A stretch of 64,000 nt of DNA. It comes from JANRLJ01 sp033762735. Lineage in GTDB: Bacteria > Chloroflexota > Anaerolineae > Aggregatilineales > Phototrophicaceae. This document shows positions 1 through 7,806 of this stretch, in pieces (position 1 is the first letter of the stretch; each line of letters opens with the position of its first letter). A model generated the notes under the pieces. It saw only the letters and a list, made by a program, of their open reading frames with translations. It was not told where the DNA came from and made no database searches. Location: positions 1-64,000 of the forward strand of contig JANRLJ010000217.1 in NCBI GenBank assembly GCA_033762735.1, in the 5' to 3' direction. The position numbers and the translations under genes are program-made.

Positions 1-50
1 ACGGGGGCGGGCGCAGCGGGTGAGGCGGCGCGGGCGGGGTTCTTGGGCAT
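1..50 (-). CDS. Possible N-terminus of an unidentified protein, cut by the window edge
   Basis: On the minus strand an ATG at 50-48 opens a frame that stays open to the window edge and reads MPKNPARAASPAAPAP. A good ribosome binding site, AGAAAGG, lies at 65-59, eight bases before this ATG. The peptide is a basic, Ala/Pro-rich start, as seen in linker-like N-termini. Only 16 codons are visible, so the product cannot be named and the call rests on the ribosome binding site and open frame alone. Confidence 0.35.
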   Translation of the reverse strand, partial: MPKNPARAASPAAPAP

Positions 51-315
51 GGCATTGGCCTTTCTGCACTACGGGTTTGCGATCTCGGCAAAGCGCACCC
101 TGCGAGCCTGTCTGCTCGGCGCACCCTGCCCCGTCGCTGTAAATGTGTGCAGTTCCAGCCGGACTTCGGACAGGCGACGCGCCGTACTCAACCTGCGGTC
201 TGGCCGCTGTATAGGCGATGCGCTCTACCTGCCCAAGATAATAATAGCACCTGTATAGGCGGAAAATAAAATTTGTGCTGCAACTTGCGAACATCCCAAG
301 ACCTGAACGGGAATT
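51..315. other. Intergenic region, no gene supported
   Basis: A 71-codon plus-strand frame at 43-258 is open, but it has no ribosome binding site and a Cys/Arg-rich composition typical of a chance frame, so I do not call it. Nothing else is evident here. The promoter of the leader transcript at 316 probably lies in the AT-rich part (about 240-300), but I cannot pick a convincing -35/-10 pair. Confidence 0.5.
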
Positions 316-428
316 ATGTACCATTGTTACGACCCTGACAAGCAGGCGTACCGACGCAGTGCAGCGTTGAAGCGTGGGGGAAGCGTAGGGTGAAATGCGT
401 TGACCGAGGTTAAAAGACAATGGTACGT
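316..428 (+). ncRNA. Candidate structured leader RNA upstream of the L,D-transpeptidase genes
   Basis: Bases 316-328 pair with 416-428 in a 13-base helix whose inner ten pairs (318-327 with 417-426) are perfect Watson-Crick; three outer pairs add two wobbles. Inside lie further helices: CCTG/CAGG around 335-347, CGACGC/GCGTTG around 352-369, and ACCCT/AGGGT enclosing them. The 3' arm ends 51 bases before the ATG at 480, so this sits as a 5' leader. It has purine-rich loop segments (GGGGGAA near 376-382, GGTGAAA near 389-395) reminiscent of riboswitch junctions. It lacks the conserved signature strings of the riboswitch classes I know, including the CAGCTAAC-type string of ydaO/c-di-AMP elements. 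It could be a riboswitch, a protein-binding leader or a free small RNA. Confidence 0.45.
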
Positions 429-479
429 TATGCGCAATCAACAAATGCACTGGCTTATACCGATTGAGGTTGAACTGCA

Positions 480-1508
480 ATGAAGCTGCGATGGCTGTTC
501 GTGCTGATGGTTTTCATATTCGTTCTTCCGGCACCTGGTGTCTTTGCACAGCAGAACCAGAGCGACCCTGTTGGCATTTCGGCAGAGGAAATCGCTGAAT
601 ATCCGGAACCGAATGTAGAGCAGATTTATGCCAGCGATGAACTCCTGCTGGATCGTGTGTACCGTCGGGTCAATGGCGCGGTCGATATTCATGATGCGCC
701 AAATGGCACCCTGCTGAGTACGCTGGGCACTGGCTTTAACTTTGTAACGGTGCTGCAAGAATCCAATGGGTGGTCGGAAATCAGCCCTGGTCATTGGGTA
801 CGGTCCGAAGCGCTCACAAGTGATGTTCCCATCTCCCGCTTTGCCGGGGTGCTGCTGCCCGAAGAACCCCTGCCATATCCGATGGCGTGGACGCTGGTGA
901 ATGTCTATCCCAGCCTTGTACCGGGCGGGGATCCCTCAGAAACCAACGAACTGCTGCTGCGCTATAGCAAAGTCAATATTTACGACAGCGTCGAGGTCGG
1001 CGGCTGGCGCTGGTATCAGGTCGGTGTCGATCAGTGGATTCAGCAAACTCAGCTTGCAAAAGTAATCCCGGTCGAGCGCCCGGCAGAGATCGATACCGAG
1101 CGGTGGATCAGTGTCGATTTGTATGAGCAGGTCGCTATTGCCTATGAAGGCGAAACGCCTGTGTTTGCGACTCTGGTCGCCTCAGGGCTGCCGCAGTGGT
1201 CAACCAATGAAGGGCTGTTCCACATCTATGTGCGCTATCCACGCACGATTATGAGTGGTTCAGAAGGCCTGCCCGATTTCTATTATCTCGAAGAAGTCCC
1301 CTGGACGATGTACTTTGATGATGACATCGCCCTGCATGGCGCGTACTGGCACGATGGCTTTGGCTACCGCCGCAGTCATGGCTGCGTCAACATGACGATT
1401 ACCGACGCCCACTGGTTGTACAACTGGTCGTCAGAGGAATTTGATTTCACGGTTTCCAATGATACCGGCGCGGCAGTGCTGGTCTACAGCAGCGACACCT
1501 ACCGTTAA
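480..1508 (+). CDS. Secreted L,D-transpeptidase (YkuD family) with SH3-like domains, copy 1
   Basis: A 342-residue exported protein. Residues 1-24 form a signal peptide ending FAQ. Two SH3-like beta segments follow (about 57-110 and 125-195), then a YkuD catalytic domain (about 205-335). The catalytic motif is SHGCVNM with nucleophile Cys302, preceded by HGAYWHD carrying the conserved His. YkuD enzymes form 3-3 peptidoglycan cross-links or attach proteins to the wall, outside the membrane. The start at 480 is supported by GAGG at 466-469. The next gene, 21 bases downstream, encodes a clear paralogue, so the two are probably co-transcribed from a promoter before the structured leader at 316-428. 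Family assignment is firm; the exact substrate is not visible. Confidence 0.9.
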   Translation: MKLRWLFVLMVFIFVLPAPGVFAQQNQSDPVGISAEEIAEYPEPNVEQIYASDELLLDRVYRRVNGAVDIHDAPNGTLLSTLGTGFNFVTVLQESNGWSEISPGHWVRSEALTSDVPISRFAGVLLPEEPLPYPMAWTLVNVYPSLVPGGDPSETNELLLRYSKVNIYDSVEVGGWRWYQVGVDQWIQQTQLAKVIPVERPAEIDTERWISVDLYEQVAIAYEGETPVFATLVASGLPQWSTNEGLFHIYVRYPRTIMSGSEGLPDFYYLEEVPWTMYFDDDIALHGAYWHDGFGYRRSHGCVNMTITDAHWLYNWSSEEFDFTVSNDTGAAVLVYSSDTYR

Positions 1509-1529
1509 TTCAGGCAAAGGAGAAAGATC

Positions 1530-2624
1530 ATGCGACGTTATCCGTTAGCCCTCATCCTGTTGATTCTGATGCTGGTGGCCTCAGCATCGGTCACCCTGGG
1601 TCAAGACAATAGCTGCCCTCAGGGGCAAACATGCCCGCGTGTCGCCCAGGCAGGGACAGAAACCGAAACCATCGGTCTCAGTGCTGAGGAGATCGCAGAA
1701 TATGAGGCGAGTGCCCCTGCACTGGAAGGCAACTTCGTGGATGATGATCTGCTGCACGACCGCACCTATCGTCAGGTCAACGGTGCGGTGGATGTCTATG
1801 CTCGCCCTGGCGGTGAAGTGGTCATGAATGTTCCAGCAGGTTTTAACTTCGTTACCGTGCTGGAAGACCGCGATGGGTGGACACTGACCTCGTTCGGCGG
1901 CTGGATTCGCTCTGAGCATCTGACCGACAGCAACCACGTCATCTCCCGCTTTACCGGGATTTTCCTGCCGGAAGAACCGCTGGAGTACCCTGTCGCATGG
2001 ACGCTGATTAACCTGTACCCCAGCAGTGAACCGGGAGGCAGCCCACGCGAATCGAACGGTCTGCTGTATCGCTACTCACTGGTGCATATCTATTCGGTTG
2101 TGGAAATTGATGGCTGGGAGTGGTATCAGATCGGGGCGGATGAGTGGGTGTATCAGACCCATGTCTCCAAAGTGCAGCCCATCGAACGTCCCGAAACGGT
2201 CACGACCGAGAAGTGGGTTGCTATTGACCTGTACGAGCAGAATCTCGTGGTCTATGAAGGCGACCGGGCGATCTTTGCCACATTGGTATCGACCGGGCTT
2301 CCGCGCTGGCCGACCTACGAAGGTACTTTCAACATCTACTTCCGCAAGACCCGCGAACACATGACCTGGGGAACACCGGGCGACGACTACTATTTCCTGG
2401 AAGAAGTCCCCTGGACGATGTTCTTCGATGAAGGCCGGGCACTGCATGGTGCGTACTGGCATGATGGTCTGGGTTACCGCCGCAGTCACGGCTGCGTGAA
2501 TATGTCGATCACCGATGCCCATTGGCTCTATATGTGGGTGGCGGAGGAAATGGGGTCGCGTGTGTCGGCGGATGTCGAGGAAGGCCCGAACGTCTACGTC
2601 TACAGCAGCGGTGAATATCAGTAG
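1530..2624 (+). CDS. Secreted L,D-transpeptidase (YkuD family) with SH3-like domains, copy 2
   Basis: A 364-residue paralogue of the preceding gene with the same order: signal peptide (1-24), a short Cys-containing linker (SCPQGQTCP at about 28-36), two SH3-like segments and a YkuD domain with SHGCVNM, nucleophile Cys322. Long stretches are identical to copy 1 around the active site (EEVPWTM, LHGAYWHDG, GYRRSHGCVNM), so this is a tandem duplication that has diverged. A strong ribosome binding site (AAAGGAGAAAG) precedes the ATG. The unit ends at a hairpin at 2644-2671. Both enzymes probably act on the cell wall; division of labour is unknown. Confidence 0.9.
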   Translation: MRRYPLALILLILMLVASASVTLGQDNSCPQGQTCPRVAQAGTETETIGLSAEEIAEYEASAPALEGNFVDDDLLHDRTYRQVNGAVDVYARPGGEVVMNVPAGFNFVTVLEDRDGWTLTSFGGWIRSEHLTDSNHVISRFTGIFLPEEPLEYPVAWTLINLYPSSEPGGSPRESNGLLYRYSLVHIYSVVEIDGWEWYQIGADEWVYQTHVSKVQPIERPETVTTEKWVAIDLYEQNLVVYEGDRAIFATLVSTGLPRWPTYEGTFNIYFRKTREHMTWGTPGDDYYFLEEVPWTMFFDEGRALHGAYWHDGLGYRRSHGCVNMSITDAHWLYMWVAEEMGSRVSADVEEGPNVYVYSSGEYQ

Positions 2625-2643
2625 TCCCCCTTCTCTCTTCAAT

Positions 2644-2671
2644 GAGGCGATTCATGGTTGCGAATCGCCTC
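2644..2671 (+). terminator. Hairpin terminator after the transpeptidase pair
   Basis: A perfect 10-base inverted repeat, GAGGCGATTC (2644-2653) and GAATCGCCTC (2662-2671), with an 8-base loop, 20 bases after the stop of copy 2. The following tract is not T-rich, so termination may be incomplete or factor-aided. Its position argues against any hisZ start upstream of 2672. Confidence 0.6.
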
Positions 2672-2741
2672 ATCCCCACTATTGTCTTTCCCTCAAACCG
2701 CGCTATCATGTCCCCCAATGCCACTGGGGAGACCAATTCGC

Positions 2742-4112
2742 GTGCTATCTGACTATTCCACCCTATCCGCTGTGTGCGCCCGGTTACAAGCCCACATGGC
2801 GCTCTACGGATATGAAACGCTAGAAACACCCATTATTGAAAATGCAGCTCTGTTCCTGACCAAAGCAGGCGATCAGATCGTCGATAAGCTGTTCACGTTT
2901 GAACGACATGGTCGGCAGTTTGCCCTGCGTCCGGAATTCACCGCCGCTGCCGCACGACGCTATCTGATGGAGGAACAACAAAGCGCGGTCCGCTGGCAGT
3001 TCTCAGGACCAGTTTTTGAGGACGACAGCCAGCGCAGCAATATTCAGTGGACGAGCATCGGAGCGGAACTGCTCGGCGCTTCAGGAGCCACAGCGGACGC
3101 GGAAATTCTGGCAGTCGCCGCTCGTGGTCTGATGAAGCTCGGCCTGCCAAAGTGGCATCTGGTGATTGGTCACGTTGGGTTGACACGCCGCTTGCTGGAA
3201 CGATTTACGCTGGATGCACGGACACGCCGGACGATCCTGCAACATCGTGACCTGTTGAAAAATCGCGAGGGTGGTAACGCACAGCTTCTTTCTGCGCTTC
3301 AACTTGCGACGAACGGAAGCGGCAGTATCGTCGAGCCGGATGCGGTGGCACGAGACAATACAAAGGTGATGCTGGATGCGCTGCTGGATGCAACCCGGCG
3401 AGGTGAGACACTGGGCAGTCGTTCTCGCCGCGATATCGCTGAACGTCTGCTGCAAAAGCGGCAGCAGGCCAGCGACAGCAACAGGGTTCAGGCCGCGCTG
3501 GATTTTCTCGCTGCCTGGGTATCTATCAGCGAACATCCGGAAGCAGCATTTTCACAGGCACAGGAGTTTGTCGGTGATGATGCGCTTGCCGGGCAAATGC
3601 TGGCCGAATGGCGAGAGACGCTTGTCCTGCTGCACGAGTATGGAATTCCATCTGAGCAAATCACGCTTCAGCCTGATCTGGCGCGTACCTGGGACTACTA
3701 CACCGGGATCGTGTTTGAACTGCGTACCGACGATGGTTCACTGCTGGCAGGCGGCGGACGCTATGACGAACTCACGCGCCTGATTGGGGGCAAGAAAGAC
3801 GTTCCAGCCGTCGGCTTTGCCTATGATGCCGACACGCTTATCCAGCATCTACCCTCAGTGACAATACCCGAAACGCGCCGCATATATATCCGTGCGCTGA
3901 ACGGCAACCGCGCCCAGGCAATCCATTGGGCAGAACGCTTCCGGGAGCGCGGTGTTACCGTCGTGCTGGCGCTGGATAATGGTTCTCCACAGGATGTACA
4001 CTTTATCGACATCGAGGAAGAGAGCACCATTCGCTACAAGCACCAGTCCTATTCACTGGAACAGATCGACACGCTGATTGCCCAATTCAACCAAGAGAAC
4101 CCGAATGTCTGA
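2742..4112 (+). CDS. hisZ: ATP phosphoribosyltransferase regulatory subunit HisZ (HisRS-like)
   Basis: A paralogue of the histidyl-tRNA synthetase catalytic core that normally activates short-form HisG in the first step of histidine synthesis. HisRS/HisZ motifs are present: ALRPEFTAAAARRYL, GPVFEDDSQ, TWDYYTGIVFEL and GGGRYDELTRLIG followed by PAVGFA. The motif-2 Arg that contacts ATP in HisRS is replaced by Glu in GPVFE, so tRNA charging is not expected. A C-terminal stretch of about 75 residues resembles a shrunken anticodon-binding fold. I choose the GTG at 2742 (456 residues) because GGGGAG lies ten bases before it. Starts further upstream fall near or in the terminator hairpin. It overlaps hisG by 8 bases, implying translational coupling. 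Confidence 0.85.
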   Translation: MLSDYSTLSAVCARLQAHMALYGYETLETPIIENAALFLTKAGDQIVDKLFTFERHGRQFALRPEFTAAAARRYLMEEQQSAVRWQFSGPVFEDDSQRSNIQWTSIGAELLGASGATADAEILAVAARGLMKLGLPKWHLVIGHVGLTRRLLERFTLDARTRRTILQHRDLLKNREGGNAQLLSALQLATNGSGSIVEPDAVARDNTKVMLDALLDATRRGETLGSRSRRDIAERLLQKRQQASDSNRVQAALDFLAAWVSISEHPEAAFSQAQEFVGDDALAGQMLAEWRETLVLLHEYGIPSEQITLQPDLARTWDYYTGIVFELRTDDGSLLAGGGRYDELTRLIGGKKDVPAVGFAYDADTLIQHLPSVTIPETRRIYIRALNGNRAQAIHWAERFRERGVTVVLALDNGSPQDVHFIDIEEESTIRYKHQSYSLEQIDTLIAQFNQENPNV

Positions 4113-5130
4113 AAAAATCACCTTCGCCCTTCCAAGCAAAGGCGCCATCTCTGAACCGACCCTGAGCTTTCTGCGCGATTGTGGACTGCGGGTGGAAAAA
4201 CCGAACGACCGCCAGTACACCGGCCTGATTGCGGGACTTCCGTCAGTGAACGTTCTGTTCCAGCGCGTCAAGGATGTGCTCTACAAAGTAGCCGATGGCA
4301 CCGCGCAGCTTGGCATCACCGGGTATGATGTGGTGCGCGAATTCCCGCACGATGATCTGGTGGTCATTCACCCTGGCCTGGGCTATGGACATTGCAGCCT
4401 CGTCATCGCCGTGCCAGAAGCGTGGGTGGATGTTGACCAGGTGGACGATCTGATGGATGTCGCGCAGGATATGCGTGAGCATCAGCAGCGCAATCTGCGG
4501 GTTGCCACCACGTATCCACACCTGACGCGCCAATTCCTGCACACACGCGGCATTCATCACTTCAACATTGTGAAAGCCGAAGGTGCGATTGAAGTCGCGC
4601 CGACCATTGGCTATGCCGATGTGATTGTCGATCTGACCCAGACCGGGACAACGCTGCGAGAAAACCACCTCAAGCAGCTTGCCGATGGCACGATTATCGA
4701 CTCGCAGGCGGTTCTTGTCGGCAATCGACGTGCATTAGAACAGAACCCTTTGCTGCTGGATACCCTGCGGGCAATGCTGGAATACATTGACGCAGCGCTT
4801 TACGGACGCCGCTATGCTCAGGTTACGGTGAATATCTGCGGAAGCGGTGCCGACGAAATCGGTCGCAAGGTGGTTGCAGCACCGGCAACAGCCGGCTTAC
4901 TTGGCCCAACGATTGCGCCCATTTACAGTCCACGCGGTAGTGAGGATGACCGCCGCTGGCATACGGTCACGATTACTGTTGAAAACAAGCATCTGATGCA
5001 GGCGGTGGAGCATCTGCGCAGTATCGGCGGCACACAGATTATCACCACCCCGGTGCGTTACATCTTTCTCGAACAGTCACCCACATTTGAAGCACTGCTC
5101 AAAGCGCTCAATCTTCCGGGGCAGGGATAA
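4105..5130 (+). CDS. hisG: ATP phosphoribosyltransferase HisG, long form
   Basis: Condenses ATP and PRPP in the first step of histidine biosynthesis. The start MSEKITFALPSKG is typical of HisG, and the 341-residue length matches the long form. The first 220 or so residues are the catalytic periplasmic-binding-like domains. The last 75 or so (from about GPTIAPIYSP to the end) match the HisG C-terminal regulatory domain. The ATG at 4105 lies within the hisZ end (8-base overlap). Long-form HisG usually works without HisZ, so finding both in one operon is unusual. The gene runs convergently toward the kinase-like gene, with only about 12 bases between stops. Confidence 0.92.
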   Translation: MSEKITFALPSKGAISEPTLSFLRDCGLRVEKPNDRQYTGLIAGLPSVNVLFQRVKDVLYKVADGTAQLGITGYDVVREFPHDDLVVIHPGLGYGHCSLVIAVPEAWVDVDQVDDLMDVAQDMREHQQRNLRVATTYPHLTRQFLHTRGIHHFNIVKAEGAIEVAPTIGYADVIVDLTQTGTTLRENHLKQLADGTIIDSQAVLVGNRRALEQNPLLLDTLRAMLEYIDAALYGRRYAQVTVNICGSGADEIGRKVVAAPATAGLLGPTIAPIYSPRGSEDDRRWHTVTITVENKHLMQAVEHLRSIGGTQIITTPVRYIFLEQSPTFEALLKALNLPGQG

Positions 5131-5142
5131 ACCTGCCCAAAT

Positions 5143-6366
5143 CTATCTCAATGTGTCGAGCGTCTGATCAATTAGGCTGCGCTTGCCTTCGCTTTCAGCT
5201 CCCATCTCGACCGCCATACATAATCCCAGCAGGCTGATTTCTGGTGGGAATTTTTGTGAATCGGCGAGGTTCATGGTGAGGAATGGGCAGCAGAACAGCG
5301 CTGCTTTCAGGTAAGTGCGCCAGTCCTCACGCAGCCACCCCCGCTGCCGCAGCGCCTCCAGCAGCGGTTTTAGAACATACACCGTTTTGCTGTTCAGAAA
5401 CATGTGTCGAACAGGATGCAGCAGGTAGTCGTAGTCAACCTGCCAGTGATCGCCATCTGTACGAACCTGGATTTGGGTTTGTGCGTCTTTCTCCTGTGGA
5501 AAGTACATCCACATGGCAAAAACGTTGTGGAACAGCGGCTTGGTCAGGTCAAGCAGCGGATGATGCCGCCCTGCAAAAGCCGGGTCAAAATACAGCAGCG
5601 AAGGCGGCCTGTGCTGGCTCTGGTAAAACACATTGCCATTGTGGGCGTCTCCATGCCCGATGATGGACGGGACGGATTGGTGCGGCTCCAGCAGATGAAT
5701 TGCAACGGCGATCAGATCATCAATGGTCTGGTGATAGACATGGCCGTTGATTGTCCAGCGCACCTGCCGCACTTCCGACATGAGAAAATCACCCTGTGGC
5801 AGGCGGATGCGCGTACCATCTCCGTAAAAGCGGTCGAGGCGACCCCCGGTCAGGCGATGATAGAACAGTTGATGGATAGGCGCCTTTCCTGCGTCTTCCG
5901 CCTCCTGCCACGCGAAGGTCGTGCGATAGCGCTGAAAAAGCTGCTGATCTTCCATTTCCTGCGCCAATTGCAGGGGTATGAAGGCATCGCTGCGCTCGTT
6001 TTCGATTTCCCAGGCGAGATCGAAGACGGAGGGGGAATCGATCACCTCATACACCAGCAGTTGCTTTCCCGCTTCGCTCGATTGCATCACAGGCTGAATC
6101 ACAGGATACCCGGCTTCGGCCAGCATCGCCGCGTTGTAGTATTCGGTGATGACGTTGTCCTGCTCGGTATGAGTCTTGAAGAAATAGCGCCGACCGTCTC
6201 CGAGCGTCAGAAAGCCGTTGAACGAATTCAGAGATACGGCCAGCGGTCGCAGTTCGACGTGCACCACATCCAATGCCAGTGTCTCTCGCAGAAAAGACAG
6301 GAGCAGGCCTTCCGCTGCGCTCCTGTCTTCGAACTGTAGTTGTTGAATCTGTTGCAGCGTATCCAT
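5143..6366 (-). CDS. Aminoglycoside-phosphotransferase-like kinase of unknown substrate
   Basis: About 407 residues with a protein-kinase-like fold of the APH/choline kinase family. The catalytic loop is HGDAHNGNVFY, and the metal-binding DPAFAGRHH stands where DFG-like Asp is expected. An N-terminal lobe contains YFFKTH, a likely ATP-contacting Lys. The ATG (6366) shares one base with the hisD stop (TGATG), so the gene is translationally coupled to hisD. That linkage hints at a small-molecule role, but the substrate cannot be read from sequence. Members phosphorylate antibiotics, amino alcohols, sugars or homoserine. It is longer than simple APH enzymes (about 270-330), with extra C-terminal helices. 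Confidence 0.75.
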   Translation of the reverse strand: MDTLQQIQQLQFEDRSAAEGLLLSFLRETLALDVVHVELRPLAVSLNSFNGFLTLGDGRRYFFKTHTEQDNVITEYYNAAMLAEAGYPVIQPVMQSSEAGKQLLVYEVIDSPSVFDLAWEIENERSDAFIPLQLAQEMEDQQLFQRYRTTFAWQEAEDAGKAPIHQLFYHRLTGGRLDRFYGDGTRIRLPQGDFLMSEVRQVRWTINGHVYHQTIDDLIAVAIHLLEPHQSVPSIIGHGDAHNGNVFYQSQHRPPSLLYFDPAFAGRHHPLLDLTKPLFHNVFAMWMYFPQEKDAQTQIQVRTDGDHWQVDYDYLLHPVRHMFLNSKTVYVLKPLLEALRQRGWLREDWRTYLKAALFCCPFLTMNLADSQKFPPEISLLGLCMAVEMGAESEGKRSLIDQTLDTLR

Positions 6367-7679
6367 CACAGGCCGATAATCTCGTTGCGTTTGCGAATTG
6401 CCATCGCATGTGCCGGGAAATCCTCATAATCGGCGAGTGTCGCTGTGATGCCCTGCAAACGCTCATAGCCCTCGCGCGAGAGATACCCCACACCGGTGCG
6501 TTTGAGGAAATCCTGCACACTGACGGACGAAAAACTTCTGGCAAAGCCACCTGTCGGCAGAATCGCGTTCAGGCCGAGGCAGTAGTTGGCGGTTGGAATC
6601 GGCGTCAGATGACCGAGCAGAATTTCGCCCGCGTTCTTAAGTTTATTGAGGGTCACAAATGGATCAGCCGTCAGGACTTCGAGATGCTCCGGTGCATAGT
6701 CGTTGATAAAGGCAATCGATTCGTCCAGGCTTTCGGTCAGGAGAATACCACCATAATTGCCGAGGACGTTATTCACGAAATTGCGCCGCCATTCCGGGAG
6801 TTCAGCAATGTAACCAGGGAGCACTTCTCGCGCTTTTTCGGCGACGTCTCGGCTGTGCGTGACCAGAATCGCCGCCGACTCTGGCCCATGTTCCGCTTCC
6901 ACCAGCAGATCGAGCGCGGCAAGCCGGGGATCAGCATATTCGTCCGCCAGAATAATCGATTCACTCGGTCCGGCTGGCAGGCCGACATCCACAGTTCCAT
7001 AGAGCAACCGCTTGGCGGCGGAGACATAGCTGCTGCCGGGGCCGATCAGCTTATCCACTCTGGGAATGGTTGCTGTGCCATAGGCCAGTGCTGCAATCGC
7101 CTGCATCCCGCCGACGACATACACTTCTTCCACACCGCAGATTTCCGCAGCGACAAGTGAGGCCGCATCAGCTTTTCCGTCCGGGCGCGGGGGCGATACC
7201 ACCACGATCTTCGGCACACCCGCTACTTTCGCCGGGGTCGCCAGCATCAGCATGACTGATGGAAATGCTCCCTTCCCACGAGGCACATACAGGCCGGCGC
7301 TCGCGACCGGGGTCACTTTCTCCCCTGCCATAATGCCGGGGGCGACTTCCGTAAACCACATCGACTCCGGCATCTGTTCTTCATGGAAGCGCTTGATATT
7401 GGTGTGCGCCTGCTCTATGGCGTCGATGACTTCTGCGCTGATTTCCGAACGCGCCGCCGCAAAGTCTTCTGGCGTGGCACGAAGCATCTCGGCGGAAAAG
7501 TCCTTTGCATCGAACTGCCGGGCAAAACGGACGACCGCCGGGTCGCCTTCCTGCCGCACCCGGTCGATCACGTCCTGCGCTTTTGGCAGCAGATCGCGGA
7601 TGTCCTGCTCAGCGCGCCGCATGATCCTGGCGCGTTGGTCGTCCGTCAGTGTTTTTAATTCCCAGAATTGAATCGTCAT
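6366..7679 (-). CDS. hisD: Histidinol dehydrogenase
   Basis: Catalyses the last two NAD-dependent oxidations of L-histidinol to L-histidine. At 437 residues it has normal length. Signature segments are present: SAGLYVPRGKGAFPS, VDVGLPAGPSESIILADE and LLVEAEHGPESAAILV (zinc-binding and catalytic Glu/His region), then NDYAPEHLEVL and a C-terminal RTGVGYLSREG. It heads a two-gene unit with the kinase-like gene. It runs opposite to hisZG, so histidine genes are scattered on both strands here. A promoter-like TATAAT lies upstream at 7735-7730. Confidence 0.95.
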   Translation of the reverse strand: MTIQFWELKTLTDDQRARIMRRAEQDIRDLLPKAQDVIDRVRQEGDPAVVRFARQFDAKDFSAEMLRATPEDFAAARSEISAEVIDAIEQAHTNIKRFHEEQMPESMWFTEVAPGIMAGEKVTPVASAGLYVPRGKGAFPSVMLMLATPAKVAGVPKIVVVSPPRPDGKADAASLVAAEICGVEEVYVVGGMQAIAALAYGTATIPRVDKLIGPGSSYVSAAKRLLYGTVDVGLPAGPSESIILADEYADPRLAALDLLVEAEHGPESAAILVTHSRDVAEKAREVLPGYIAELPEWRRNFVNNVLGNYGGILLTESLDESIAFINDYAPEHLEVLTADPFVTLNKLKNAGEILLGHLTPIPTANYCLGLNAILPTGGFARSFSSVSVQDFLKRTGVGYLSREGYERLQGITATLADYEDFPAHAMAIRKRNEIIGL

Positions 7680-7729
7680 ACCAACTGATCCTGATTAAAC
7701 CTTGTATCACTTTGTGAAATCGCGCTCAA

Positions 7730-7757
7730 ATTATACCTGCGTCCACCAAACAAACAA
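7730..7757 (-). promoter_or_regulatory. hisD: Candidate promoter for hisD
   Basis: Read on the minus strand: TTGTTT (7757-7752), 16-base spacer, then a perfect TATAAT (7735-7730), about 50 bases before the hisD start. The -35 overlaps the T-tract of the sqdB terminator. Confidence 0.45.
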
Positions 7758-7790
7758 AAAGGCGCAGAATGCGAACCACCCTGCGCCTTT
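7748..7790 (-). terminator. Intrinsic terminator of sqdB
   Basis: AAAGGCGCAG (7758-7767) and CTGCGCCTTT (7781-7790) form a perfect 10-base stem. Read on the minus strand it is followed by a T-rich tract (TTGTTTGTTT, 7757-7748), directly after the sqdB stop at 7807. Confidence 0.85.
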
Positions 7791-7806
7791 GTCTGAAATT
7801 CAATCG

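Noticed and set aside
43..258. A 71-codon plus-strand frame near the window start
   Set aside because: No ribosome binding site, no recognisable motif, and a Cys/Arg-rich composition; more likely a chance frame beside a minus-strand gene start.
370..405. Resemblance of GTAGGGTGAAATGCG to a 16S rRNA segment
   Set aside because: The match is short and no flanking rRNA structure exists; it is part of the leader helix region instead.
316..428. Assignment of the leader to the c-di-AMP (ydaO) riboswitch
   Set aside because: GGGGGAA and GGTGAAA pieces are similar, but the conserved 3' signature of that class is missing and the order of helices does not clearly fit.
2658..2741. Upstream TTG and ATG starts for hisZ
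   Set aside because: The TTG lies inside the terminator hairpin and neither has a ribosome binding site like the GGGGAG before GTG 2742.
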